From the NCBI GenBank assembly GCA_932294295.1, contig OW028586.1, positions 10,073,790 through 10,137,789 on the forward strand: a DNA stretch of 64,000 nucleotides. The letters run 5' to 3'. Source of the stretch: Alitta virens (lineage: Eukaryota > Annelida > Polychaeta > Phyllodocida > Nereididae). Positions within the stretch are counted from its first letter, which is position 1. Each line of letters begins with the position of its first letter. The notes below the pieces were generated by a model. That model was not told the DNA's origin, ran no database searches, and was given only the letters and a program-made list of their open reading frames with translations. The position numbers and the translations under genes are program-made. Shown here in pieces: positions 35,501 through 47,500 of the stretch.

Positions 35501-38500
35501 GCTGTCCTTGTAGTGCCAGCTGTTGATCAACGGGGATATTCTACTGGATGCACGGAAAAAGCCAGGACTCCAGTTACCAAGACTATGTCAGATGCATGGC
35601 AAAGTATGGTAGATAATGGCATCATTACAGGGGTAAGAGCAAAAATATTATTAAAAATACTAATATAATATAAAGTAAAATATCTTACGAATATGCGGTT
35701 ATTGATACCTTACATTTCTGACCATTCATTTTAGGAACCAAAATGTACTTTTACATGACATCATGATTTCTTTGGACATTTTGTGATATTGCATGAATGT
35801 CAACATCACTGGTCGCCTGATCATTTTCTCATATTTTATTTTATATTTTTTGCTTGGAAACATAACGCAGGAAGAATATGTCAACACCACTATTGACACC
35901 TATAGCAGAAAATCTGAGGAGTTTACACTTCCATTTGAAGATAAAAATTCCCCAGTTTGGAAATCTGGATTACGACTGCTGTCCTTGGAAATCAAGACTA
36001 TACAATGCCCTGCACAAAGGGAATTAAACAACAAAGAGAGAGGTAACTTTATCTAATGCCAGTCAGAGTCATCTACCAATTCTATTGCTGCCTTATTGAA
36101 AAACCAACTCTTCCCATAGGCTCAATAAAATACTGCTTTCAGTTACAATTGCATAAAACGTAGCTATCCCACACCTAGCACAGTGAATAGTTATATAAGC
36201 TTTATTCATGATGATGTCCCGGAATCCCCATACTGCATTGAAGGAGGTGTTGTGGTGTGCGTGCCGCCATTGCAGGCAGCATGCAGGCAGACGATGACAC
36301 GAGCATGGCACAGCTTCATAACACCCTCACATAGCTGTCATTTTCCCGTCAGCAAAGATCGCCATGCATGGGAGGTGGCACAGGGACCGTTGCCTTGAAT
36401 GGCCGTAATTTGTGTGGTTATTCATCTCCTTTCTTATTGGTTGAAACAGAAACTTATTGCACAATAAATGAAAGCCTTAGAAAGCACTAAAAATATGTAG
36501 AAAATGGCGTCATTGTGTCATTGTTTAAACTTGCCTTTTATTGGCTTAAACACTGATATTATCCACCAGAGGACAGCACTTGCCAGTACATCAATTGGCC
36601 CAGCAATGACTATTGCCAGCTGTTATTATAGATAACGACAGTTGTAATCCTCAGAAATAAGACCATTCAGGGCGAAGGTGGCTATGCCAACTCCACGGCG
36701 ATCTTTCCCGGCGGGAAAATGTGTAGTTGTATGTCATTCAATTGTTGTGTTCCAAATTTGCTTCACAAATACTAAAGGCTATGAGCTGCTAAGATTTCAT
36801 TCATTTTCTGAGAATGTGAAGATCTGGAGAGGTTAGTTGTTGAAGAATACAACAATAAAGTGGTGGACTGCTTCAGCAGTCGGTGCAGGTATGGATAGCA
36901 CAACTATGCAAAATGTCCAAGATCCTTGAAGTGTGTTCCACTGAGCTCATCCTCAGTCAAAAGATGAGAGTCCAGGACATCACAGTTTGGGCTTCAAGTA
37001 TGACATTATTCATTTTAAAGGAAAAATTGTGTATAATTTTTTTACAGGGAATGTCATTATTGACAAAACAAAATTGCTGAACTGATCAAGACTGCTGTGT
37101 TTAAATAAATGTAACAACAATGTACAAGGGAAGCCTGAACTTTTTTTCTAATGTTGATTATATGATGCCATTGCAGGCAGCATGCAGGTTATGACATGAG
37201 CTTGGCACAGCTTCATTACACCCTCACATAGCTGAATGCTAAACAATTGTTGTGTTCCTAATTTGTTTCACAAATACTAAAGACAATGAGCTGCTAAAAA
37301 AAAGGTTTTCATTCATTCTCTGAGAATGTGAAGATCTGGGAGAGGTTAGTTCATAATGACAATTTAGGGGCTTGTCCTCGTGTTTGCTCTCTGCATTTCT
37401 ATGGGGGACAGAAAACCTATGACAACAACACACCAAGGATATTTCCTTGGACTAAGAAATAGTAATGTTTCATAAAGTGGTGGAGTGGTTCAGCAGTGGC
37501 AAAATGTCCCAGATCCTTGAAGTGTGGTCCACAGAGAGCAACCTCAGTCAAACGACGGGTGTCCTGGGCATTGAAGATTTGAATGAGCATTTTCATTTGT
37601 ACCAACCTTGGCCTCAGCAGCACATCCGCCATTGCCGTACCACATACCACAGACAATCCCACAGTGCTTTGTGCCAGCGGGCTTTCCCAAAATTAGGGAT
37701 TTCATCATGAATTACACCAATAACTGTACTGGATGTTACGTCATGAGATGGAATATCATTCACTCACTCAAACGCAATCATATTATAGTTCTTAGCAGAA
37801 AGGTGGTTGCATTGACAAACAATGTTGAATTTTCAGTCTGTCAAAGTGCCTGTGCGTCACATTGGTTGTTTCAGCTGTAAAAGACCATAAAATACCTTCC
37901 ACCAAACCTAATTGTTTGTATAACATTTTGGGATGGTCTCTCAGTCGGTTAAAACAATTGGCTTGTTGAGCAAATTCATTCGCTTCTGATTTATTTTTTT
38001 GAAGAAAAACAAAGCAATGATCTACATTACATGAGGGCTTTAGAAGAAGTTAATTGGCTGAATAACCACTATGATGCCAGGCACACTTAAATAGTTCAGC
38101 CTTGGATTCCTCTCCCCAATAAAAGAATCAGGCATTATTTTGAGTAGAGGAAGACTATTGTTTACCTGTGGAGTTATAACTTACAACAAACTCCAATATA
38201 TAATATCAACAATGTAAAATCTATAGACAGAAATAATTATGAGGATCACCAAACAAAACCCAGTCTCCCAACAAACAATGTTTAGGATACTATTGGTTAC
38301 TATATTTGTCATTGCCTGCCTGCATCTAAGACTTCTCATCACAATAAGATATTTATTTTTGTATAATCTCAGGTGAGCAGGGACCAGCTGATGAATATGC
38401 TGCCAAATTTGTGAATGCCATCAGGGTCTGGAGCAACCACACAATGTTTTCTGGTCTGTCGGAACTGAGGCCTGAGGAAGAAAGGTGGCAGATCATTGAT

Positions 38501-38599
38501 GAATGTTTTAAACAAATTGAGAAGATAGTTGCTGACAACCCTAAGGATCACAATTTAAGCTGTGTTGTTGCTTATTTACACATTGAAAAGGTGGCCTAA
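32516..38599 (+). CDS. SABATH-type methyltransferase, copy U2, with a GC splice donor
   Basis: Exons: 32516-32627, 33092-33187, 33605-33700, 34307-34454, 34738-34868, 35493-35632, 35871-36042, 38373-38599. They are the same lengths and phases as U1 and predict 373 residues almost identical to it. All motifs are kept ('LYTICDYGSADGGSS', 'WYEDLPTND', 'AAHWLSK', 'WETFLKHRAAELAPG'). Two differences matter. The intron 4 donor at 34,455-34,456 is GC rather than GT ('aaaag' then 'gccagg'); GC donors are used naturally but usually in a stronger context. If intron 4 were retained, the frame would run about 48 codons and stop, removing the C-terminal half. Exon 6 reads D-Q-R-G, against W in U1 and Q in U3. 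Start choice as for U1. Substrate unknown. Confidence 0.83.
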
Positions 38600-38660
38600 T
38601 ATATATTAACGGCTTACTGATTGTTGGCTTCAGTATGTAAATGAGGACACAAGTAATCTG

Positions 38661-38666
38661 AATAAA
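38661..38666 (+). promoter_or_regulatory. Candidate poly(A) signal AATAAA, U2 gene
   Basis: Same position relative to the stop codon as in U1. Confidence 0.55.
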
Positions 38667-38892
38667 TAATTGAAAAACAAACATGTGTAAGAAATCATAT
38701 ATTTCAACATAATCAACTAATGCCAGTTAACCTAATTAGACACATAACATCATATATGAACCTTAGTCTTGCAATATTATAATTGGCAAGTATTGAGAGT
38801 TGAGTCAGTTCATGTGTGACCTAGGACCCCAAGTAATAGCACAAAGCATGATGTCACAACATCCCAATTATTGATGACATCATGCAGTATTG

Positions 38893-39451
38893 TGCATTGG
38901 TAACATCATGTATTCCATTAGTATTTTCTGGGTACAAGGTCACACAAGAACTGACCAGGGCCATTGAGCTGTGGTGATGTCATTTATTGTTTGGGTATTT
39001 CTGGGTATCAAGTCACACGAGAACTAGCCAGCCCTATGTTATCCAACAACATCCACTGTAACTCCTAACAATATTTGACGCAGTCCCTCAGGATACTGTT
39101 GTCATTCATCTATACGTGCCTTCAAAATAAACTGTCTTGATTGATTTATATTCATATGGTGATTCATGTTTGTGCATTGGTAACATCATGTATTCCATTA
39201 GTATTTTCTGGGTACAAGGTCACACAAGAACTGACCAGGGCCATTGAGCTGTGGTGATGTCATTTATTGTTTGGGTATTTCTGGGTATCAAGTCACACGA
39301 GAACTAGCCAGCCCTATGTTATCCAACAACATCCACTGTAACTCCTAACAATATTTGACGCAGTCCCTCAGGATACTGTTGTCATTCATCTATACGTGCC
39401 TTCAAAATAAACTGTCTTGATTGATTTATATTCATATGGTGATTCATGTTT
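38893..39451 (+). repeat. 280-bp tandem duplication (U3)
   Basis: Same 280-bp duplication as in U2, evidence that the left halves of U2 and U3 share a more recent ancestor than either does with U1. Confidence 0.95.
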
Positions 39452-39472
39452 GCCCTATTTAATTAATATCAG

Positions 39473-39724
39473 GTGAGCTGAAGATAATGATGCCAAATAT
39501 GTGAATGCCATCAGGGTCTCAAGCAACCAACCGATGGTTTGGTGCAGCTGAGGCCTAAGCAAGAAAGACAGGAGATTATGAATGAATTCTATAAAAGAAT
39601 TGAGAAGATTGTTGCAGTCAACCCCATGGATCATAGTTTTGGCCTTGTTGTTGCTTATGTACACATGGTACAAAAACATAAAAGTAAGATTTCAGCCATG
39701 CTAATAAAGATAGAGGTCTGGTGA
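39473..39724 (+). pseudogene. Orphan SABATH exon 8 (U3)
   Basis: Same orphan exon as in U1 and U2, with the same frame damage. Confidence 0.8.
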
Positions 39725-40013
39725 ATACTAGCAGCAATTAAATGTGACACCTGCGTTGTACAGTGTATGATCACATGCATAACTTGATCCAAAAAGGGCA
39801 TAACAATCACACATACATGTCAATCTCTAAATAAGATTTTTATCCATTTGTTCACAAAATGTTGAGCAATGACACAGTATTTATTTGCTTCATGAAACAA
39901 AAAACACATATACATTACATAAAATGCTCAGGTGACATTGGAGCAAGAAGACTACTATCTTGTACAAGACCTACATATGACCACTTACTTCACAAATTGG
40001 CTATACGTGGCTC

Positions 40014-40524
40014 TTTTATACACGATCGTACGTGAGGCAGTCGTAGATTGCTTGCCGGACGTACCTCAAACGCTCGCTGGATGTCTGTCAAACGCTCGCC
40101 GATCATTTTACGAGTGGACGCGTGTGGATGGCTAGTACATAGGGATGTACATATGTGCTACGGATAAACGTAGGCCATACGTAGGACGTACGTAAGACAT
40201 ACGTAGGACGTAAGTAGGATGTACGTAGGACGTACGTAGGACAAATGATGGACGTACGTAGGACGTGCTACGGACGTGCTACGGATGTGCTACGGACGTG
40301 CTACGGATGTGCTATGGACGTGCTACGGACGTACTAAGGACGTGCTACAGGACGTGCTACGGATGTGCTACGGACGTGCTACGGACGTGCTACGGACGTG
40401 CTACGGACGTGCTATGGACGTATTTCCTTGGCATAAGATAAAAAATTGTTTTCCCTCTCCACGTATGGTCGTGAGTGGTCAATTGGACGGGGAGCATCCT
40501 ACGAAATAGCGCGAGTATACGTAA
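40014..40524 (+). repeat. CpG-rich block with 11-bp tandem array (U3)
   Basis: As in U2 but with exactly one 11-bp unit fewer (core about 40,155-40,421), showing slippage after the two were separated. Confidence 0.85.
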
Positions 40525-40784
40525 AATGCTGGGGGAGTCGATCACGTATGGCCAGATGAACAAGAGTGAAGCTGCTGCTGGGGGAGCTCAGATGACAGGC
40601 ATGCACCAAACTTACCATGACTTCCATGCCCTAATGAATTGCAAGTTTAATAAAACCACTCTTCATGAATAATGCTAAGCTATTGAGCAAAAGACATGGT
40701 GAAAAATATTTTTAATTCTTATATATCAATGAAATAGTAAAATCAGAATAGTACCAAAACCATGATCCTTGGGGTTGACTTATG

Positions 40785-40890
40785 GCATGTAGCATCAATC
40801 CAGTAGCTTCTTCAGCAGCAACAGCAACAGCCTGAGTGTGGCTTGGATAATATCCCCTATCTTCCTTGCCATAAGAGGTATGAACCTCTG
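40785..40890 (-). pseudogene. Inverted SABATH exon 1 remnant (U3)
   Basis: Third copy of the minus-strand exon 1 with the lost donor. Confidence 0.8.
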
Positions 40891-42607
40891 TGATGGTTTT
40901 GAATTCTATGAATGAAAATACAACAAAAGCATGGAGTTGACATTAAGTAACAGATCTTACCCATTGGTGTATGTGAAACATGTGTGGAAATCAGCCCTTA
41001 TGTCTTATCCTTATAAAGTACCCACAGCTGTTTGCCACCATGACAACACTTAGCAAGTTAGCATACAGTAAGCCAGTTTCAGTCAATAACACATATTATA
41101 TACAAAAATAATTTTCCTTCTTAGTGATCAATTCTATTTTTATGGCTATTTATATTTCACATTATGGTGCTTCCTGATTGGATAATATCTCCCAAGAGCT
41201 GTGTGCTTCCAGCTTTAAGCCAATTAAGTGACCTAACATCTTTGTTTGAGAATTGAGTGTAATCAATGCAAAACAAAACTAATTGATATGCAATTTCACT
41301 GTTGGACATTCAATGCCATAACCCAGCCAATTAGGCTATCAGGTAATTAAAATTTGTTTGTATTAAGTCTAACTGGTAAACTAGCAAAAGAATTGTCATC
41401 AAGCTCAGGGCATTACCTAATGTATTCAGCTACATTCTGATTGGCTGTTGCAAATGACATAAATGCCTCTTTAGATGAGAAGCCAGTTAAGGCAGTCAGT
41501 AGCCTTGGTATTAGTTAAAGTATAAGTGCTGAGCAATGCAGATCTGTTGGCAAATGCCTGTGAGTGCCTAACAGAAGTGATTACATCCCTGAAAAAACTT
41601 GCCAATACATTGGCATTTAAAAAACCAATATCTCAAGGCATGTTAACCTTACTTGAGTGAAACTTTCAGAGATTTATGTCCATGTATTCAGCTTCCATGT
41701 AAGGGTACAAACCATTGATAGTGAAACTTTAGTTCAACACAGTAAGCTTGATGGAAAAAATAGGCAAAACAGGACAGCGGTGGAAAATGGATAATTACTC
41801 AAAGAATGCATGTTTCTAATTGTATTTCATCATCCAAGCATTTAGCAAGTATAAACCCTGTTATTAAATATAGTGAACTAATTTTGTATAAAAGACAATT
41901 TCAGAACGAGAAACATCATAACTTCTGAGGGAAAATCACTGAAAAACAGAAAGTCGGTGTAAGGGAACCTCCACGAAGAGAGCAGTGGAGCTACAGATGG
42001 CAAACAAAAATACACATGTTGCCCTAAATAAGCAATAGACCAGCTCTTCAGTAGCTGTTAGATTTCATTTAAAACTTCAATAATATTTAAGCCTAGGACT
42101 TCATATATAGTACATCAATATGTCACAGGTGAGTTAATCAAGCTCCTTTTTTGCATTATTGCATATTCAAATTTTTATTGACCATATGTACATACATACA
42201 TAGAAATAAAAACAATAATTACAAATGTTTTGCTCATCTTATGGCCTGATGCCATCAAGGCATATTGGCATTAAAATGGTTGACAGGTAGTTAACTTATA
42301 AACTTGTGCTAATTGTAAAGGAGGTCTAACTGCTCAACTTTTTGTGAACAAATGGATATTGATAAAAATATTATTTGGAGATAGATATGAAGTTATGCAT
42401 ATTACCCATTTTCATATGGGTGGATGTCAAACATCCTTTTAAGCTTTCAAACTGATTCAAATATTGGCACAATATCTGTCCAACCACACCACACAATATT
42501 ATTAAAAACTCAGAGGACAGAAATGATTATTATGTTACCAAACAAACCCACTGTCACATCCATTAAAGTTTCATTAAAGATTTCCCATAATTTTAACTCA
42601 ATCTCAG

Positions 42608-42691
42608 GTGACCAGGGAGCAGCTGAAGATTTATGCTGCCAAATAACCAAATAAGGCTTTCTGCTCTGTCAGAAAGGCGAAGGAGTGTGGA
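42608..42691 (+). pseudogene. Second orphan exon 8 fragment (U3)
   Basis: Third copy of the short decayed exon 8 start, matching U2 at the diagnostic G. Confidence 0.65.
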
Positions 42692-43246
42692 TGAATAAGA
42701 AATAGTTCACTATTCCATTGATATATAATCAAATTGGTCACTGGGAGAGAGCGATCAGGGTGTGAGCAGTGGTGCAACTCAAAATATTTTTTCAACTTTG
42801 TTTGCTCAATAGCTTAGAATTATCCATAATGGAGTGGAATTCATTAAAATGTATTAGGGCATGAACGCCATGGATGCTTTGGTGCATGAAATATTTCACA
42901 GAGCTCTGCAGTCACATTTTGATGTAGAGAAAGTTTCATTGAAGGCATGTAGTAGGACGATAAAGAATTATCTTCTATACACAAATTATCAACAATTGTA
43001 ATTTTTTTAATATTTCCAGATATTATTCTAAATTAATTTCAACTACCAATTCATAGCATAAAAATTGCTTTGTTCAACTCGGTTTCAATATAATTTAAAT
43101 ATCATTTTAATATATATGTAATTATTGTCTCAATATCACAATGTATTGGTTTTATATTCTCTATCTTTAATTTGTACCAGCTGGATAAGCATATATGCTT
43201 CTTCTGGTTAATAAACAGACAAACAAACAAACTCTTGCCCTAAAAT

Positions 43247-43523
43247 CACTGGCAGATCCAGCCCTTCCCCTATGTGGGGGGGGGGGGGGAAGCCATTATG
43301 AGGGGACCGCCTCTATGGAGGGGGGGGGGGGGGCAGGCAAATATATGACTGAAAAAGGTTCCTGTGGGTCATTTCATAGAAAATGTGTGGTATTTAAGGC
43401 TGCTATGCAGTATTACCCCATTGGGGTAATCCCGGACGTTACCCAGATGCTGACTGGACTGCCATCGAAGCACATCGCCAGTCATGTTTGGGGCTAGCCA
43501 TGGCCCCCCTGGATCCGCCAGTG
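43247..43523. mobile_element. hAT-like MITE (U3)
   Basis: Same insertion as in U1 and U2, with longer poly-G tracts, the same CACTGGC/GCCAGTG termini and 'ccctaaa(a)t' flanks. Confidence 0.75.
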
Positions 43524-43940
43524 CCCTAAATATGCAATATACCAGCACTTCAGTGGCTGTTAGATTTCATTCTAGAATAGGAGTTAAATAAATCAATATG
43601 TCGCAGGTGGGTTAATCAACCTACTTGCTTGCATATTAAATTTTTCTTGACCATATGTACATACATACATAGAACTTAAAACAACAATTACAAATGTTCT
43701 GCAATTTACATGCATCGTCTTGTGGCCTGATGCCATTAAGGTATATGGTTGTTAAATTGACTGACAGACAGTTAACTTATTTTAGCAAGTAGATGATGCT
43801 CATTTAGTCGCAACTGACTCTCGAATAAATAACTAGCAGGTCTTTTTAAGTATGAGCCTTGCTCAACTCCCTGGGCAGTATAAAGCTGGGCTGCAGCGCA
43901 TACAGGCTGAGCACTCTATATTTGCCAGTACTGCCTGTTG

Positions 43941-44096
43941 TACATGGCCAAATGTGCTACGTGCCTTTTCCATGCGTTTGGATAAACACATGGAAAACAC
44001 TTGGTTTTCATCTTGTTTTAATTAGTCAAAAACCATGCCTTTTCCATGCGTTTATCCTTCTCATGGAAAACGCACATGGCACATTTAGCCATGTAC
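43941..44096. repeat. Foldback palindrome (U3)
   Basis: Same hairpin as in U1. The right outer arm has one substitution ('acatttagcc'), so pairing is almost complete. Confidence 0.8.
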
Positions 44097-44588
44097 CTGG
44101 GTGAAATGAAGTAACGGTTGAAGGAGAATCTGCTCAGTTCCTCCATACCACAACTCTTTTAGCACCAACTACCAAATGCATATGACAAGAATAGTTTAAT
44201 AATTTTACAATGAAACCCTTGTCATCAAGTGAGTATCACATCAAGAAAACAGTAATGATTAATGAACCCTGGATTCGTATGAGTCCAAACACCTAATTCA
44301 CAGAAGGCCATGGCACCACCACAAGATACATTTCCTTGGTTTATTTGGTGACAAGGTATATATTATGCCTAAAGCATTGTGAGCTTGTGTGACCAGCTTT
44401 CAGGTACATAATAAGGAGGCTTAATTTTCACACCCTGTTATGCAAGTACCCGGGGGCCTGTACCCCATGGGTGAGATTTTCAGTTGCCTCCGCATAGACA
44501 CCAAGTACAAGGAACACTAATTTAACATCTAATGTCAACTCTACCTTTTATGTTGCATTTTCATTCACATCATTCAAACCCAACACAG

Positions 44589-47500
44589 ATGTCAATATAT
44601 ATACCTTATGGCAAGGAAGGAAGCGGATATTATTCAAGCCAAATCCAGGCTGTTGCTGTTGCTGCTGAAGAAGCTACTGGATTGATGCTAAAGGCCCTCG
44701 GTGAGTACACAGTGGCATCTCAAGTCAACGTAAGATCCACACTTTCTTTTCAAAGCTCCCAAAGAACAGAAGGTAAATGTGTAGTAGTATTTAAATGGCT
44801 TTGATCGTGTGCTACAGACAGTTTGGATATCAGTGCTTATCCATCTTTGTCTTAGCATGACCAGTACATAATGGAGTACAGGGCATCGTTCCTAGGATGA
44901 CCATTAAGACCACTAACTTTTCACTGTACTTCATTCACAAATAGTACCTACTCATCATAAAGGTCACTTAAAGTTAAATTTATAGGGTGTTTGTCACGTC
45001 GATATGCATATCTATACAGTTGTTTACATAAAGCTTTCAGAGAAATTGATGCTCTACACTAACCGTCATTCTGGAATAACTGTACAGCATCCAAAGAGTA
45101 GAATCTTATATTTGAATGCTATGCAACTATTCTGAAGATGACTGTGCTATTCTTGCAATTCCAGCAAAAATAACTTCTAAAAAGAAGAAACTTTACACAA
45201 TTTGTGATTATGGTTCTGCTGATGGAGGATGTTCAATGAATTCTATCAGAAAATGCATTGGTAAGAAAGGAAAAACAGTTAATGTTTGGTAATATATAGC
45301 TTAATCAATGTTAAAAAAACAAACTGGTTTATTTGGGCTTGATAGCTGAGATACAAGGATGGGTAACTGAGAACTTATAGTGGAATAAAAATTTGCAAAG
45401 GCATTATACTCAACATGTGAATTATTTTGAATATTTTTTAATTTGAATGTATTTCATTGTGAGGGCATGATAGCACAATGTTGTTTCCAAAAATAAAAAT
45501 CAATTAAAACTAAATTAGAAAATAAATAAGCAAAACAAATTACACAACCAAAGAATAATTGAACCCACAGGAGATCACATAATCTAAGGATGACCCTGTG
45601 GTTGTGCACACCCCAAATAAATATTTGCCTATAATAAGGATTATGAAAATTCATGTAAGACATAACCAAAATTGTTTTCACATTTATGCAAAGCCCAATT
45701 GAAGAAAGAAGATCCTGGAGTTGAAGTGCATGTCTGGTATGAAGATCTACCAACCAATGATTTCAAGTCTCTTTTCTACAAACTGCATGGTAAATGGCAG
45801 CTAGTCTGACAAACTGCCTCACGACGAGAGTCGTGAGTCAGTTAACACTGCATTGAAACTTTCTTGTATTCCCTGCATTGCGGGAGCCTGCTGTGATATT
45901 GCACACTATGTAGATTTTTTGTTTTTATAACTTACAAATTGTGCATCACCTCTTGACCCAATGCGGTGTGTTCTGTCTCGGCGTGCTTGCAAATGACAGC
46001 AATTTTTCAGTCTAAATGGCAGCCATCAAAACACACCCCATTCAGTTATAAATACAAAGACTGTTTTGTGTTGGGAATTGTATGTTATGACCACCCATGG
46101 TGAACGTTTTAATGATAGGGTGTTCTTAATATAAAGGCAAAGATAATATATACTTGGCAAAAGAAAGTGATTGGTATTAAATTTGATGGAGGTCCTCATA
46201 GTGAATTATTTCTAATGAATGATGGTGTTCACAATAATTTATTTAAGATTAATACAAAAGTAGAAGTTCTGATCTTGTTCTCAAATCAGCCAATCAAGTC
46301 ATTGTTCCCCATACAAGCATATTAATCCACATTCAACATGCTTATAGTGTATTAATAGAACTTGTTAGTCACTGCAGCTGTGTATATTTACCCAGGGTTT
46401 ATTCCTGAACCACCAACATACCTGAATGATTTCCAAGGAGTTTATGTAGCTGCAATTGGGACTGGATTTTATCAACAGTGTGTTCCTTCTAACAGTGTGG
46501 ATCTGGCTTTCTCTTCTACAGCAGCGCATTGGCTGAGCAAAAGGTCAGGGTGTTTTACCATAATATTTGACACATTAAAAATATATATAAGGTTACCTAA
46601 AAGGCTTTACGTGATGAAAATTGTTCAAAGGAATGGTACCTGGCATGGTATTTTACAAAAGAAAGTTATCAATTTAGTCATCAACTAAACCAATACCTGT
46701 ATTTGATCAGAAACAACTTGTTATCTTGTCACTCATTTTAACAAGAGTTATTCATATGGTCAGTCATTTGCATCTGGAAAACACATTGACACAGTAAAAT
46801 GATATAGTGGTTATTGTTTTTCATAGGCCTTGTAACTTGCGCAAAACATTATTACATTGTTCGAAAAATGACGAGGCAGAGGTCAGAGCATTCAAAGATC
46901 AGGCTGCGGAAGATTGGGAGACCTTCTTGAAACACAGAGCTGCAGAGTTAGCACCAGGTCAGTCACAGAAAGCAAGAAAAGTGAGTCTTATTATGCACTG
47001 AGTTGATAAATATTAAAATAAATGTGTGTGTACTTCAGTTCATATATATAATCCTGTAGTCGAATGTGCACTTTTTAGCTTATTCAGCTACGCCTATGCT
47101 AGTCAGTTCCTACTCCTTCACTGAATAAAGAGCTTGATTGGTCCAGGTAGGTGGCATTAAGCAATGAGGCCCTTTATTCAGTCAGCATTTTCAAGTTTGC
47201 AGTTGCATACATTTCTTGGGTATGACACACAGTAGCAATATGTAATCAGTATCAATACCGTGACAAATAAGCCCATATAGGGCTGGGTTTACTTGATTAT
47301 CTTGAATGCATGTTCTTTCTTTGTATTTTTTGTACACACTCCTGCAGCACTGAAAACCATTGAGCTAGTGGTGTTAATTAATTCATACACTTTTGCAAAA
47401 ATCTTAAGATAATAAACACTCAATACTTATAGGTAGTGCGACAAGTATTTTGTAAAAATCAGTCTATTGCTAAACTTCCTCAAACTAAAGCATTTTCCAT

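Larger units (their letters stand above)
26732..38805 (+). repeat. Tandem segmental duplication unit U2 (about 12.1 kb), hybrid
   Basis: The junction with U1 reads 'gagagttgag' joined to 'tcagttcatg' at about 26,731. U2 shares the 280-bp duplication, the longer 11-bp array and left-half point differences with U3 (for example 27,447 A, 29,651 A, 30,600 G). From about 30,785 onward it follows U1 and keeps the 382 bp of intron 7 that U3 lacks. It looks like a crossover product. Confidence 0.9.
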
